A stretch of 64,000 nucleotides of DNA from Noviherbaspirillum sedimenti (lineage in GTDB: Bacteria > Pseudomonadota > Gammaproteobacteria > Burkholderiales > Burkholderiaceae_D): contig NZ_QYUQ01000002.1 in assembly GCF_003590835.1 (NCBI RefSeq), forward strand, positions 4,836,001-4,900,000, written 5' to 3'. Below, piece after piece: positions 24,769 to 35,341 of this stretch; position 1 is the stretch's first letter; every line of letters begins with the position of its first letter. The translations under genes and the position numbers were made by a program. The notes below the pieces were generated by a model. That model did no database searches. It worked only from the letters and a program-made list of their open reading frames with translations, and was not told the origin of the DNA.

Positions 24769-25431
24769 TCAGCGGGCTTTTAGCAATTCAAGCAATTGCA
24801 GGGGGTGCGCGGCCAGCGCATCGGCCGCCCAGGTTGCTGGTTCGATGTTGCCGCAATAACCCCAGCCGGCGCCGATGGTGGTCATGCCTGCCGCACGTCC
24901 CGCCTGGATATCGCGCAAGTCGTCGCCGACATACCAGCATGCCGTGCTTGCCAGGCCGATCCTGCCGGCAGCTTCCAGCAAGGGTTGCGGATGCGGTTTT
25001 GCATGCGGCGTGGTGTCGCCGGAAATGACGCAGGCGGCATCGCCCAGGCCGATCAGCGGCACCAGCGCATCGGTGAAGCGGGCCGGCTTGTTGGTCACGA
25101 TGCCCCATTGCAGACCGGCATCTGTCAATTCTTGCAACAACTCGTCGATGCCGTCGAACAGGCGCGTATGAATGGCAATCGCGGCGGCGTAATTGTCAAG
25201 GAATTCGCTGCGCATGGCCTCGAATTCGGCGTCGCCCGGGGCAATGCCGAAGGCCGCGCCGATCAGGCCGCGGGCGCCGGCCGAGGCGAGCGGGCGCAAC
25301 TGTTCATAAGGCGTTGGCGCCAGGCCACGCACGTTGCGCATGCGGTTGACCGCCGCCGCCAGGTCAGGGGCGGTGTCGGCAAGCGTGCCATCCAGGTCGA
25401 ACAGGATGGCGTGGGGAGCGGGCAGGTGCAT
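24769..25431 (-). CDS. gph: Phosphoglycolate phosphatase (HAD superfamily)
   Basis: A 220-residue HAD hydrolase. Motif I ILFDLDGTLADTAPDL supplies the nucleophile Asp12 and Asp14, motif II TNK lies in WGIVTNKPARF, and motif IV CWYVGDDLRDIQAGRAAGM closes the site. Gph removes phosphate from 2-phosphoglycolate produced in DNA repair and oxygenation side reactions. It follows ubiG by 7 bp, the common ubiG-gph order in proteobacteria. Confidence 0.93.
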   Translation of the reverse strand: MHLPAPHAILFDLDGTLADTAPDLAAAVNRMRNVRGLAPTPYEQLRPLASAGARGLIGAAFGIAPGDAEFEAMRSEFLDNYAAAIAIHTRLFDGIDELLQELTDAGLQWGIVTNKPARFTDALVPLIGLGDAACVISGDTTPHAKPHPQPLLEAAGRIGLASTACWYVGDDLRDIQAGRAAGMTTIGAGWGYCGNIEPATWAADALAAHPLQLLELLKAR

Positions 25432-25438
25432 GGGATGG

Positions 25439-26134
25439 TTACGCAGGACGGCTGCAGGCGACCAGGTAGTTGACGCTGGTGTCCTGGTTGAGCGAATACA
25501 CCTTGGTCAGCGGGTTGTAGCTCATGCCCTTGAGGGAATCGAGCGTCAGGTCGGCGGCGCGGATGCAGCGCGCCAGTTCCGCCGGCGTGATGAACTTGGC
25601 GTAATCGTGGGTGCCTTTGGGTAAGAGCTTCAGCAGGTATTCGGCGCCCAGTACCGCAAACAGGTAGGCCTTGGGGTTGCGGTTGATGGTCGAGAAGAAT
25701 ACCTGGCCGCCCGGCTTGACCAGGGTGGCGCAGGCCTTGACGATGGCGGCCGGATCGGGCACATGCTCGAGCATTTCCATGCAGGTCACCACGTCGTACT
25801 GGTCCGGTTCGCGTGCGGCCAGCGCCTCGGCGGCGATCAGCTCGTAGCGCACCTGCACACCGGATTCGAGGCTGTGCAGGTCGGCAACTTGCAACGGCTT
25901 TTCCGACAGGTCGATGCCGGTGACGTGGGCGCCTTTGCGGGCCATCGATTCGGCCAGGATGCCGCCGCCGCAGCCGACGTCGACCACGTTCTTGCCGGCG
26001 AGGGGCGTGCGCGCATTGATCCATTCCAGGCGCAGAGGATTGATTTCGTGCAGGGGGCGGAATTCGGAAGTCGGGTCCCACCAGCGGTGGGCGAGCTCGC
26101 CAAATTTTTGCAGTTCCAGAGGGTCGGCATTCAT
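25439..26134 (-). CDS. ubiG: Ubiquinone biosynthesis O-methyltransferase
   Basis: A 231-residue SAM-dependent methyltransferase: [33 protein letters not shown] is the UbiG start pattern, motif [15 protein letters not shown] binds SAM, and [11 protein letters not shown] is the conserved post-motif. It methylates both the C5 and C6 hydroxyl intermediates of ubiquinone synthesis. First gene of the ubiG-gph pair, separated from the OmpA-family gene by a terminator. Confidence 0.95.
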   Translation of the reverse strand: MNADPLELQKFGELAHRWWDPTSEFRPLHEINPLRLEWINARTPLAGKNVVDVGCGGGILAESMARKGAHVTGIDLSEKPLQVADLHSLESGVQVRYELIAAEALAAREPDQYDVVTCMEMLEHVPDPAAIVKACATLVKPGGQVFFSTINRNPKAYLFAVLGAEYLLKLLPKGTHDYAKFITPAELARCIRAADLTLDSLKGMSYNPLTKVYSLNQDTSVNYLVACSRPA

Positions 26135-26181
26135 GGGCGTAATGATAACGGCAAAGTCAATTTGCTGCCACGCACGGGCGT

Positions 26182-26208
26182 AAAAAAACCCCGCCGCAGC
26201 GGGGTTTT
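26182..26208 (-). terminator. Intrinsic terminator after the OmpA-family gene
   Basis: CCCCGC (26189-26194) pairs with GCGGGG (26199-26204), extended by A/T pairs. On the minus strand it ends in seven T residues, 17 bp after the stop of the OmpA-family gene. Confidence 0.88.
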
Positions 26209-26224
26209 GCAGGCGTGAAATCGA

Positions 26225-26881
26225 TTACTTGGTACGGGTACCAACGACTTCGAGTTCAACGCGGCGGTTCGGCTGCTGGCACTTGATCTGTGCTGCACGA
26301 TTGCCCTTGCAGTCGGCGACGACCGGAGCTGTTTCGCCCTTGCCTTCAGTGTAGACGCGGTTTTCTTCCACGCCTTTTTCAACCAGGTAGCCCTTGACAG
26401 CTTCGGCACGCTTGACCGACAGCTTCTGGTTGTAAGAATCGCCGCCGATGGTGTCGGTGTGGCCAACGGCAATGATCACTTCCAGTTGCATGCCGAACAG
26501 TTTCAGGAACAGTTCGTCGAGTTGTTCCTTGCCTTCCGGACGCAGAGTAGCCTTGTTGAAGTCAAACAGGGTGTCGGCGGAGAAGGTGACTTTCTCGGTT
26601 TGCGGAGCAGGCTTGGCAGCCGGAGCGGCCGGGGCGGCTGCCGGTTTTGCCGGCTCTTCAGCTTTTGCCAGGGCGCCATCGCAACCAGGAACCGACTCAG
26701 CCGGGGTCCAGTGGGTGCTGCGCCAGCACAGGCCTTGGGTGTTGCGGGCAACTACGCCACGTCCATCTTGCACATAGGCACTTTTTGGGGTCGCTGCCTT
26801 GATGTCCGTGACTTGCGCAGTCGCAGAAAAAGCCATTACTGCAGAAGATGCAGCGAAGATGATTTTTACGTACTTATTCAT
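26225..26881 (-). CDS. OmpA family outer-membrane/peptidoglycan-associated protein
   Basis: A 218-residue protein: signal peptide (MNKYVKIIFAASSAVMAFSATA), a short conserved region with one Cys pair, an Ala/Pro-rich linker (EEPAKPAAAPAAPAAKPAPQ) and a C-terminal OmpA-like domain (about 100-215) with the peptidoglycan-binding pattern GHTDTIGGDSYNQKLSVKRA. It lacks the N-terminal beta-barrel of true OmpA, so it probably tethers the envelope from the periplasm. ATG 26881 follows GAGGAG; the longer frame upstream has no site. Related proteins are abundant in betaproteobacteria. Confidence 0.9.
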   Translation of the reverse strand: MNKYVKIIFAASSAVMAFSATAQVTDIKAATPKSAYVQDGRGVVARNTQGLCWRSTHWTPAESVPGCDGALAKAEEPAKPAAAPAAPAAKPAPQTEKVTFSADTLFDFNKATLRPEGKEQLDELFLKLFGMQLEVIIAVGHTDTIGGDSYNQKLSVKRAEAVKGYLVEKGVEENRVYTEGKGETAPVVADCKGNRAAQIKCQQPNRRVELEVVGTRTK

Positions 26882-27474
26882 GTTTCTCCTCTCGGGTGAG
26901 ATTTCTGCACAGAAACTGCGCAACTATTGACAAAGTTAATGACTTACAAACGGATCATAACATGATGTTCACACCCCTATATGCAAAAACACTATCCATA
27001 CAGTAAGGGTATAACTTGATGGCATTTTGCCACAGGCTTGACATTGCGACCAATTTGCCAATTCGTTCAGGCCGTTCTTTTGATGCTTTGTTGCGCTTTT
27101 GCGACGCTTATGGGACGCATTTGTCAGGAAACTTGGTTTATTAAAATTTTCTTGCTGAAAGCAAATAAGCAAAAAAATCAGCGAAAATATGCTTGCCTCG
27201 AAGAGCCTGATCAAATTGACATCTCCAGGTGCCGTCTCCGGCGGTTTAAGGGCGGGTTTGTATTTAGTGTAGTGACGGGATGCGGTTTATTTTTGTTTTT
27301 TTGTAAATGTTGTTGTGCTTTTGGTTTGACCATCCCGGCTCGGGCGGAGTGTAAATTGCCTGGTCGATTGCACTTTGCGCATATGCGCGCCATGTCAGGG
27401 AGTGCATCGGGGCATGGGACAAGAGCGCCATGTTAGAATCGAACGTTTCTAGCCTACACCTTCTCGACCCGCCA
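26882..27474. other. 593-bp AT-rich divergent intergenic region
   Basis: Divergent control region for the OmpA-family gene (leftward) and gyrA (rightward). I see no gene in it. Notable elements are a 12-bp palindrome GCGCATATGCGC at 27377-27388, a T-rich block at 27288-27310, and several A/T-rich boxes, none forming a convincing -35/-10 pair. The unusual length suggests long leaders or an unrecognised small RNA. Confidence 0.4.
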
Positions 27475-30087
27475 ATGGATCAATTCGCAAAAGAAACCAT
27501 ACCGATTTCCCTCGAAGAAGAGATGCGCAAGAGCTACCTCGATTACGCGATGAGCGTGATCGTCGGGCGTGCGCTCCCGGACGTGCGCGACGGCTTGAAG
27601 CCGGTGCACCGCCGCGTGCTGTATGCGATGCATGAAACCAACAACGTCTGGAACCGGCCCTTCGTCAAGTGCGCACGCGTGGTCGGCGAGGTGATGGGTA
27701 AGTATCACCCGCACGGCGACGCGTCGATCTACGATACGCTGGTGCGCATGGCGCAGGATTTCTCGATGCGCTATACGCTGGTCGATGGCCAGGGCAACTT
27801 CGGTTCCGTCGATGGCGACAGCGCCGCTGCAATGCGTTACACCGAGTGCCGCCTGGACAAGATCGCCGGCGAACTGCTGGCCGATATCGAGAAGGAAACC
27901 GTCGATTTCGTGCCGAACTACGACGGCAAGGAAAAGGAGCCGTCGGTATTGCCGACGCGTATCCCTAACCTGCTGATCAACGGTTCTTCCGGTATCGCCG
28001 TGGGTATGGCAACCAACATCCCGCCGCACAACATCACCGAGGTGATTACGGGCGCGCTGCATGTCTTGCGCAACGCCGACTGCACGATCGACGAGCTGAT
28101 CGAAATCATCCCGGCACCGGACTTCCCGACCGCCGGCATCATCTATGGCGTCTCCGGCGTGCGCGACGGCTATCGCACCGGCCGCGGCCGCGTGGTGATG
28201 CGTGCCACGACCCATTTCGAGGAGTATGGCAAGGAAGGTCGCACGGCGATCATCATCGACGAGCTGCCCTACCAGGTCAACAAGAAGTCGCTGCTGGAAC
28301 GCATCGCCGAGCTGGTGCGCGACAAGAAGCTGGACGGCATTTCCGACATTCGCGACGAGTCCGACAAGTCGGGCATGCGCGTGGTGATCGAATTGAAGCG
28401 CGGTGAAGTCGGGGAAGTGGTACTCAACAACCTGTACAAGCAGACCCAGTTGCAGGATACCTTCGGCATGAACATGGTGGCGCTGGTCGATGGCCAGCCC
28501 AAGCTGCTGAACCTGAAGCAGATGCTGGAATGCTTCCTGTCGCACCGCCGCGAAGTGGTCACGCGCCGCACCGTGTTCGAACTGCGCAAGGCGCGCGAAC
28601 GCGGCCATGTGCTGGAAGGCCTGGCGGTGGCGCTCGCCAACATCGATGACTTCATTGCCATCATCAAGGCGGCACCGACGCCGCCGATCGCCAAGGCCGA
28701 GTTGATGACGCGCGCCTGGGATTCCTCGCTGGTGCGCGAGATGCTGGCGCGGACCGGCGCCGAGAACGTCGGCGGCATTGATGCCTTCCGTCCGGAAAAC
28801 CTGCCCAATCATTACGGCATGCAATCCGACGGCCTGTACAAGCTGTCCGACGACCAGGCCCAGGAAATCCTGCAGATGCGTCTGCAACGCCTGACCGGTC
28901 TCGAGCAAGACAAGATCGTCAACGAGTACAAGGACGTCATGGCGCAGATCGCCGACCTGCTGGACATCCTGTCCAAGCCGGAGCGTGTGACCGAGATCAT
29001 CACCAACGAGATGACCGCCGCCAGGAACGAATATGGCGAAGGCAACAAGGATGTGCGTCGCTCGCGCATCGAGCACAATACTTCCGACCTTGAGACCGAA
29101 GACCTGATCACGCCGCAGGACATGGTGGTGACCCTGTCGCACTCCGGTTACATGAAGTCGCAGCCCTTGTCCGAATACCGCGCGCAGAAGCGCGGCGGCC
29201 GCGGCAAGCAGGCCATGGCGACCAAGGAAGAAGACTGGGTCGAGCATCTCTTCATGGCCAACACCCACGACTACATCCTGTGCTTCTCCAACCGCGGCCG
29301 CCTGTACTGGCTGAAGGTGTGGGAAGTGCCGCAGGGTTCGCGCAACTCGCGCGGCAGGCCGATCGTCAACATGTTCCCGCTGCAGGACGGCGAAAAGATC
29401 ACCGTGGTGCTGCCGCTGTCGGGCGAGAACCGCACGTTCCCGGAAGACCGTTACGTCTTCATGGCAACCTCGCTGGGCACCGTCAAGAAGACCCCGCTGA
29501 ATGATTTCTCCAACCCGCGCAAGGCCGGCATCATCGCGGTCGACCTCGATGAGGGCGACTTCCTGATCGGCGCCGCGTTGACCGATGGCGCCCATGACGT
29601 CATGCTGTTCTCGGACGCCGGCAAGGCCGTGCGCTTCGATGAAAACGACGTGCGCCCGATGGGCCGCACCGCGCGCGGCGTGCGCGGCATGAACCTGGAA
29701 GATGGCCAGCAGGTGATCGCCTTGCTGGTCGCCGGCAACGAGCAGCAGTCGGTGCTGACCGCGACCGAAAACGGTTTCGGCAAGCGCACCCCGATCGCCG
29801 AATACACCCGTCACGGCCGCGGCACCAAGGGCATGATCGCGATCCAGACTTCCGAGCGCAACGGCCGCGTGGTTGCCGCCACCCTGGTGGAAGAAAAGGA
29901 TGAAATCATGTTGATCACCACCGGCGGCGTGCTGATCCGCACCCGCGTGGCGGAGATCCGCGAAATGGGCCGGGCAACGCAAGGCGTGACCCTGATCGCA
30001 GTGGAGGATGGCACCAAGTTGTCCGGCCTGCAGCGTATCCTGGAGTCCGACATTGAAGATGAAAGCGGTGCTGCGGAGGAAGAATGA
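27475..30087 (+). CDS. gyrA: DNA gyrase subunit A
   Basis: This 870-residue type IIA topoisomerase subunit breaks and rejoins DNA in the gyrase A2B2 complex. The catalytic Tyr122 is in AAMRYTE. The quinolone-resistance region reads [16 protein letters not shown], so in E. coli numbering position 83 is Ala, 84 Ser and 87 Asp. The C-terminal wheel has the GyrA box (QKRGGRGKQ) and ends in an acidic tail. The start at 27475 ([17 protein letters not shown]) matches family N-termini; no good ribosome binding site is visible. It is first in the gyrA-serC-pheA-tyrA-aroA-cmk-rpsA run, with serC overlapping its stop by 4 bp. Confidence 0.97.
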   Translation: MDQFAKETIPISLEEEMRKSYLDYAMSVIVGRALPDVRDGLKPVHRRVLYAMHETNNVWNRPFVKCARVVGEVMGKYHPHGDASIYDTLVRMAQDFSMRYTLVDGQGNFGSVDGDSAAAMRYTECRLDKIAGELLADIEKETVDFVPNYDGKEKEPSVLPTRIPNLLINGSSGIAVGMATNIPPHNITEVITGALHVLRNADCTIDELIEIIPAPDFPTAGIIYGVSGVRDGYRTGRGRVVMRATTHFEEYGKEGRTAIIIDELPYQVNKKSLLERIAELVRDKKLDGISDIRDESDKSGMRVVIELKRGEVGEVVLNNLYKQTQLQDTFGMNMVALVDGQPKLLNLKQMLECFLSHRREVVTRRTVFELRKARERGHVLEGLAVALANIDDFIAIIKAAPTPPIAKAELMTRAWDSSLVREMLARTGAENVGGIDAFRPENLPNHYGMQSDGLYKLSDDQAQEILQMRLQRLTGLEQDKIVNEYKDVMAQIADLLDILSKPERVTEIITNEMTAARNEYGEGNKDVRRSRIEHNTSDLETEDLITPQDMVVTLSHSGYMKSQPLSEYRAQKRGGRGKQAMATKEEDWVEHLFMANTHDYILCFSNRGRLYWLKVWEVPQGSRNSRGRPIVNMFPLQDGEKITVVLPLSGENRTFPEDRYVFMATSLGTVKKTPLNDFSNPRKAGIIAVDLDEGDFLIGAALTDGAHDVMLFSDAGKAVRFDENDVRPMGRTARGVRGMNLEDGQQVIALLVAGNEQQSVLTATENGFGKRTPIAEYTRHGRGTKGMIAIQTSERNGRVVAATLVEEKDEIMLITTGGVLIRTRVAEIREMGRATQGVTLIAVEDGTKLSGLQRILESDIEDESGAAEEE

Positions 30088-31184
30088 CGGTTTATAACTT
30101 CTCCGCCGGCCCGGCGGTCTTGCCGAAGGAAGTGCTGCGGCAAGCCGCCGCCGAAATGCTGGACTGGCACGGCAGCGGCATGTCGGTGATGGAGATGAGC
30201 CATCGCGGCAAGGAATTCATCTCGATCTACGAGGCGGCCGAGCGTGACCTGCGCGAGTTGCTGGCAGTGCCGGACAACTACAGGATCCTGTTCATGCAGG
30301 GCGGCGCGCTGGCCGAGAATGCCATCGTGCCGCTGAACCTGGTCGGCAGGAAGGCGCAACCGGCAACCGTCGACTTCATCGACACCGGTTCGTGGTCGGC
30401 CAAGTCGATCAAGGAAGCGCAGAAATACTGCAAGGTCAATGTCGCGGCGTCGGCGGCGTCGAACAGGTATTCGGCGATTCCTGCGCGCGACTCGTGGCAG
30501 TTGAGCAAGGATGCCGCTTACGTGCATATCTGCAGCAACGAGACCATCGACGGCATCGAGTATCACTATGTGCCCGACGTTGACGCCGATACCGGTGGTG
30601 CGCCGCTGGTGGCCGACATGTCTTCGCATATCCTCTCGCGCGCCGTCGATGTCTCGAAATACGGCGTGATCTATGGCGGTGCGCAAAAGAACATCGGCCC
30701 GGCCGGCCTCACCATCGTCATCGTGCGCGACGACCTGATCGGCCACGCCTTGCCGGCTTGCCCGTCGGCGTTCGACTGGAAGCTGGTGGCGGAAAACAAT
30801 TCGATGTACAACACGCCGCCGACCTACGGCATCTATATTGCCGGCCTGGTGTTTCAGTGGCTGAAACGCAATGGCGGGGTGGCGGCGATGGAACTGGCCA
30901 ATATCGCCAAGGCCGACCTGTTGTACGACTGTCTTGATGGCAGCCGCCTGTTTGAGAACCGCATTGCGCCGGAATGCCGCTCGCGCATGAACGTGCCTTT
31001 CTTTTTGCGCGACGAGTCGCTCAATGACGCCTTCCTGGCAGGTGCGAAAGAACGCGACCTGTTGCAGTTGAAAGGACACAAGTCGGTCGGTGGCATGCGC
31101 GCCTCGATCTATAACGCCATGCCGATCGAGGGCGTGCGGGCACTGGTGGACTATCTGAAGGAATTCGAGCGGCAACACGGATAA
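30084..31184 (+). CDS. serC: Phosphoserine aminotransferase
   Basis: A 366-residue class V PLP aminotransferase making 3-phosphoserine (serine synthesis) and the corresponding pyridoxine precursor. It starts with [19 protein letters not shown]; the PLP-lysine is in [14 protein letters not shown]; the C-terminal [18 protein letters not shown] binds the phosphate. Its ATG overlaps the gyrA stop (ATGA), implying translational coupling. Confidence 0.97.
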   Translation: MTVYNFSAGPAVLPKEVLRQAAAEMLDWHGSGMSVMEMSHRGKEFISIYEAAERDLRELLAVPDNYRILFMQGGALAENAIVPLNLVGRKAQPATVDFIDTGSWSAKSIKEAQKYCKVNVAASAASNRYSAIPARDSWQLSKDAAYVHICSNETIDGIEYHYVPDVDADTGGAPLVADMSSHILSRAVDVSKYGVIYGGAQKNIGPAGLTIVIVRDDLIGHALPACPSAFDWKLVAENNSMYNTPPTYGIYIAGLVFQWLKRNGGVAAMELANIAKADLLYDCLDGSRLFENRIAPECRSRMNVPFFLRDESLNDAFLAGAKERDLLQLKGHKSVGGMRASIYNAMPIEGVRALVDYLKEFERQHG

Positions 31185-31220
31185 AAAGCGCTACCTTCTC
31201 GAACGACTTCGTCTCAAATC

Positions 31221-32291
31221 ATGGATAACAAACTCAAACCCCTGCGCGAACAAATCGACGCCATCGATGCGCAAATCCTCGACTTGCTGAACCGGCGCGC
31301 CCGCGTTGCCGAGGAAGTCGGCCACGTCAAGGCGGAAACCAATGCCCCGGTGTTTCGCCCGGAGCGCGAGGCGCAGGTGCTGCGCGGCGTCGCCGAGCGC
31401 AACCCTGGTCCGCTGAATGGCAGCGATGTGCAGACCATTTTCCGCGAAATCATGTCGGCTTGCCGCGCCCTGGAGCGACGCGTCAGCGTTGCCTACCTCG
31501 GGCCGGCCGGCACTTTCAGCGAGCAGGCGGTCTACCAGCAGTTCGGCCACGCCGTCGCGGGCGAACTCTGCGTGTCGATCGACGAAGTATTTCGTGCCAC
31601 TGAAGCCGGTACCGCCGATTTCGGCGTGGTGCCGATCGAGAATTCCACCGAGGGAACGATCAACCGCACCCTCGACCTGCTGCTGCAGACCTCGCTTGCC
31701 ATCAGCGGCGAAATTTCGATTCCGATACATCACAGCCTGATGACCAAGGGCGGGTCGATGGCGGGCATTACCCGCATCTGTGCCCATTCGCAGGCGCTGG
31801 CGCAGTGCCAGGCCTGGCTCAACCAGCATTTTCCGCAGATCGATCGGCAGGCGGTCGCCTCCAATGGCGAGGCGGCGCGCATGGCCAGCGATGATCCGAC
31901 GGTGGCCGCCATCGCCGGCGAAATCGCCGGCGAAAAGTACGGCCTGCAGGTGGTGCATGCGCATATCCAGGACGACCCGCACAACCGCACCCGCTTTGCC
32001 GTGATCGGCCGCCTGCAGACCGCGCCATCCGGACGTGACCAGACCTCGCTGGTCTTGTCGGTGCCGAACCAGCCCGGTGCGGTGCATCGCATGCTGGCGC
32101 CGCTGGCCGCGCATGGCGTGTCGATGACGCGATTCGAATCGCGCCCGGCCCGTACCGGCGCCTGGGAATATTATTTTTATGTGGATATCGAGGGCCATCT
32201 CCAGGAAGAAAAAGTGGCGTGCGCGCTCGACGAGCTGAAGCGCAACGCCGCATTTTTCAAGGTGCTGGGCTCGTATCCGCTGGCCCTTTAG
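31221..32291 (+). CDS. pheA: Bifunctional chorismate mutase/prephenate dehydratase (P-protein)
   Basis: This 356-residue fusion catalyses two steps toward phenylalanine. Residues 1-85 are an AroQ-type chorismate mutase helix bundle (LREQIDAIDAQILDLLNRRA). Residues about 90-270 are prephenate dehydratase (AYLGPAGTFSEQAVYQQFG, then NSTEGTINRTLDLL). Residues about 280-356 are an ACT regulatory domain with the phenylalanine-binding ESRP (FESRPARTGAWEYYFYVD). It lies 36 bp after serC in the same transcription unit. Confidence 0.97.
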   Translation: MDNKLKPLREQIDAIDAQILDLLNRRARVAEEVGHVKAETNAPVFRPEREAQVLRGVAERNPGPLNGSDVQTIFREIMSACRALERRVSVAYLGPAGTFSEQAVYQQFGHAVAGELCVSIDEVFRATEAGTADFGVVPIENSTEGTINRTLDLLLQTSLAISGEISIPIHHSLMTKGGSMAGITRICAHSQALAQCQAWLNQHFPQIDRQAVASNGEAARMASDDPTVAAIAGEIAGEKYGLQVVHAHIQDDPHNRTRFAVIGRLQTAPSGRDQTSLVLSVPNQPGAVHRMLAPLAAHGVSMTRFESRPARTGAWEYYFYVDIEGHLQEEKVACALDELKRNAAFFKVLGSYPLAL

Positions 32292-32308
32292 TTTTTTCAT
32301 TTCGAACC

Positions 32309-33208
32309 GTGTTGAAAAAAATCGCAATCTTTGGCGTCGGCCTGATCGGCGGATCATTCGCGCTGGCCTTGAAGGGCGCTGGCGCCGTGCAGCAGGTGGT
32401 GGGCGTCGGCCGCACTGCCGCCACGCTGGAGCGCGCCCGCGCGCTCGGCATCATCGATGTGGCCTGCACTTCAGTGCAGGATGCGCTGGCCGGCGCCGAG
32501 CTGGTTTTGATCGCCGCACCGGTGGCGCAGACGGGCGCGATCCTGGCCGCGATCGCGCCGCATCTGCAGCCGGGCACGGTGGTTACCGATGCCGGCAGCA
32601 CCAAAAGCGACGTGGTTGCCGCGGCGCGCGCGGCCCTGGGGCCGAAGATCGCGCAGTTTGTTCCCGGTCATCCGATTGCCGGCGCAGAGCTGAGCGGCCC
32701 GGATGCCGCGATGGCCCAGCTCTATCGCGGCAAGAAGGTGGTGTTGACCGCCTTGCCGGAAAACGCCGAGGCCGATGTCGAGCGTGTTGCCGGCGCCTGG
32801 CGCCATTGCGGCGCGCTGATCCACCGCCTGGGCGCCGAGCAGCACGACAGCGTGTTTGCCGCTGTCAGCCATCTGCCGCACCTGCTGGCGTTCGGCCTGG
32901 TCGACGACATCGCGCGAAAAGCCCATGCCGACCTGCTGTTCCAGTATGCCGCCAGCGGTTTTCGCGACTTCACCCGGATCGCCGGCTCCTCGCCGGAAAT
33001 GTGGCGCGACATCAGTATCGCCAACCAGGCTGCGCTCTTGCGCGAACTGGACGAATATATGGCGCAGCTTGCGCGCATGCGCGGCCTGCTGGCCGCCGGC
33101 GACGGCACCGGGCTGGAAGCGGTCTACGCCAATGCGCAGCAGGCGCGCCACGCCTGGAACAAGACCATTGAAGCCGCCGAGCGGCCAGCCATAGAGGGCG
33201 GAAACTGA
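32309..33208 (+). CDS. tyrA: Prephenate dehydrogenase
   Basis: A 299-residue NAD(P)-dependent enzyme oxidising prephenate (or arogenate) for tyrosine synthesis. Rossmann motif [11 protein letters not shown] at the N-terminus, GSTKSDV, and the substrate-site [12 protein letters not shown] are present; the C-terminal helical domain has the [11 protein letters not shown] and [15 protein letters not shown] motifs. I place the start at GTG 32309 because the protein then begins just before the first strand; a longer frame overlaps pheA. No ACT domain. Feedback control therefore probably sits elsewhere. Confidence 0.93.
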   Translation: MLKKIAIFGVGLIGGSFALALKGAGAVQQVVGVGRTAATLERARALGIIDVACTSVQDALAGAELVLIAAPVAQTGAILAAIAPHLQPGTVVTDAGSTKSDVVAAARAALGPKIAQFVPGHPIAGAELSGPDAAMAQLYRGKKVVLTALPENAEADVERVAGAWRHCGALIHRLGAEQHDSVFAAVSHLPHLLAFGLVDDIARKAHADLLFQYAASGFRDFTRIAGSSPEMWRDISIANQAALLRELDEYMAQLARMRGLLAAGDGTGLEAVYANAQQARHAWNKTIEAAERPAIEGGN

Positions 33209-33213
33209 CAGCC

Positions 33214-34539
33214 ATGAAACACTATCCCAACCATCTCGATTTACAGCCGGCGCTACACGCCAGCGGCAGCGTGCGCCTGCCCGGTTCCAAGAGTATTTCC
33301 AACCGTATCCTGCTGCTGGCGGCGCTGGCGCAGGGCAGCACGCGGATCCTCGAATTGCTGGCGTCCGACGACACCCACGTGATGCTGATGGCGTTGCAGC
33401 AACTGGGCGTCAAATGGGAGCAGGAGGGCGAAAGCCGCAACTATGTGGTGCATGGCGCCGGCGGCACCTTTCCGGTGCACCAGGCTGACCTGTTCATGGG
33501 CAATGCCGGCACCGCGATCCGTCCGCTGACGGCGGCACTGGCGGTGATGGGCGGCGACTATACCCTGCATGGGGTGCCGCGCATGCATGAACGGCCGATC
33601 GGCGACCTGGTGGAGGCCCTGAATGCTGCTGGCACGCAAATTGAATACACTGGCGTGGAAGGTTATCCGCCCTTGCGCATCCGCCGCGGCCATTTGCATG
33701 CCGAACGCATGCGCGTGCGCGGCAATGTGTCGAGCCAGTTTTTGACTGCTTTGTTGATGGCAGCGCCGCTGATGGCGCGCTCGCACGCGGTGACGATCGA
33801 GGTGGTGGGTGAGCTGATTTCCAGGCCCTACATCGAAATTACGCTGAACCTGATACGGCGCTTCGGCGTCACGGTCGAGCGCCACGGCTGGCAGGCGTTC
33901 ACGGTGCAGGCGGGACAGCATTACACGAGTCCGGGGTCGATTCATGTCGAAGGCGATGCTTCTTCGGCGTCTTATTTCCTGGCGGCTGGGGCGATTGCCG
34001 GCGGGCCGGTGCGGGTCGAGGGCGTGGGCCGCGACAGCATCCAGGGCGACGTGCGTTTTGTCGAGGCTTTGCAGCAGATGGGAGTGACCATTAGCATGGG
34101 CGAGAACTGGATCGAGGCGCAAGGTGGGGCGAGCTTGCACGCCATCGACGCCGATTTCAACCATATTCCGGATGCCGCCATGACGATCGCGGTGATGGCG
34201 CTGTATGCCGACGGCACCAGCACGCTGCGCAACATCGCCAGCTGGCGCGTCAAGGAAACCGACCGCATTGCGGCCATGGCGACTGAATTGCGCAAGCTGG
34301 GGGCGACGGTGGAAGAGGGCGCGGATTACCTGCGCATCACGCCGCCGGCGCAGTTGCAGGCAGCCGCCATCGACACTTACGACGACCATCGCATGGCGAT
34401 GTGCTTTTCGCTGGCGTCGCTGGATGGCGCGCTGCGTCGCGGCGCACGGGTGCGCATCAACGACCCGAAATGCGTGGCCAAGACTTTCCCCGACTATTTC
34501 GAGGCTTTTGCCAGGGTCGCCCAGAATAAATTATTTTAG
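33214..34539 (+). CDS. aroA: 3-phosphoshikimate 1-carboxyvinyltransferase (EPSP synthase)
   Basis: A 441-residue EPSP synthase joining PEP and shikimate-3-phosphate in the shikimate pathway. It has [16 protein letters not shown] at the N-terminus, the [14 protein letters not shown] loop (class I type, with Gly and Ala at the usual glyphosate-contact positions), HERPIGDL and the C-terminal [14 protein letters not shown]. It lies 5 bp after tyrA and 3 bp before cmk. Confidence 0.97.
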   Translation: MKHYPNHLDLQPALHASGSVRLPGSKSISNRILLLAALAQGSTRILELLASDDTHVMLMALQQLGVKWEQEGESRNYVVHGAGGTFPVHQADLFMGNAGTAIRPLTAALAVMGGDYTLHGVPRMHERPIGDLVEALNAAGTQIEYTGVEGYPPLRIRRGHLHAERMRVRGNVSSQFLTALLMAAPLMARSHAVTIEVVGELISRPYIEITLNLIRRFGVTVERHGWQAFTVQAGQHYTSPGSIHVEGDASSASYFLAAGAIAGGPVRVEGVGRDSIQGDVRFVEALQQMGVTISMGENWIEAQGGASLHAIDADFNHIPDAAMTIAVMALYADGTSTLRNIASWRVKETDRIAAMATELRKLGATVEEGADYLRITPPAQLQAAAIDTYDDHRMAMCFSLASLDGALRRGARVRINDPKCVAKTFPDYFEAFARVAQNKLF

Positions 34540-34542
34540 CCA

Positions 34543-35226
34543 ATGACCTCAGCTCATCCCATACCTGTCATTACCATCGATGGCCCGACGGCCTCCGGCA
34601 AGGGCACGGTCTCGCACCTGGTGGCCCAGCAGCTGGGTTTTCATTATCTCGATTCCGGCGCGCTGTACCGGCTGACCGCCTTGTCAGCCCTGCGCAAGGG
34701 CGTAGCGCTGGGGGACGAGCATGCGCTCGCCAAGTTGGCACGCGCTCTGCACTGTTCCTTTGCCGGCGAAGATGTTTTCCTCGGGCAGGAGAACGTGGCG
34801 GCGGCGATCCGCGCCGAAGAGGTTGGCAATACCGCATCGAAAATTGCCGCTCTGCCAGCAGTTCGCCAAGCCTTGTTCGGCTTGCAGCTGGATTTTCACA
34901 AGGCGCCCGGCCTGGTCGCCGATGGCCGCGACATGGGGTCGGTAATTTTCCCCCACGCACCGTTAAAAGTGTTCCTGACTGCAAGTGTTGAGGCACGTGC
35001 GGAAAGACGCTATAAGCAATTGATTGGCAAGGGTTTTCCTGCTAATATGGACGACCTTCTAAAGGATTTGAGGGAGCGCGACGAACGTGATACCAATCGC
35101 AAAGTCGCGCCGCTCAAGCCCGCCGAAGGGGCATATGTTCTGGATACTTCTGCAATGAACGCCCAACAGGCGGTCGAGCAGGTGCTCGGATGGTATGCCG
35201 GGCTGAAAAAGCAGCACGTGGTCTGA
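34543..35226 (+). CDS. cmk: Cytidylate kinase
   Basis: A 227-residue CMP/dCMP kinase. The P-loop is [12 protein letters not shown], followed by [26 protein letters not shown] and the [16 protein letters not shown] lid match Cmk. It precedes rpsA, a pairing conserved from enterobacteria to betaproteobacteria. Confidence 0.96.
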   Translation: MTSAHPIPVITIDGPTASGKGTVSHLVAQQLGFHYLDSGALYRLTALSALRKGVALGDEHALAKLARALHCSFAGEDVFLGQENVAAAIRAEEVGNTASKIAALPAVRQALFGLQLDFHKAPGLVADGRDMGSVIFPHAPLKVFLTASVEARAERRYKQLIGKGFPANMDDLLKDLRERDERDTNRKVAPLKPAEGAYVLDTSAMNAQQAVEQVLGWYAGLKKQHVV

Positions 35227-35341
35227 GCGCGTTGCTGCCGTAGTGTGTGGTGCCCGTGCAGGCGCAAGGTCTGTTCGGGATTGATTAACTTAACCCGGTG
35301 TTCGTCGCATGTGCGATGGAATCGGCTAACCCTTTATTCTT

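Noticed and set aside
27454..29982. 842-codon open frame antisense to gyrA
   Set aside because: It mirrors the codon pattern of gyrA; the His/Gln/Arg-rich composition has no domain and is typical of shadow frames in GC-rich genes.
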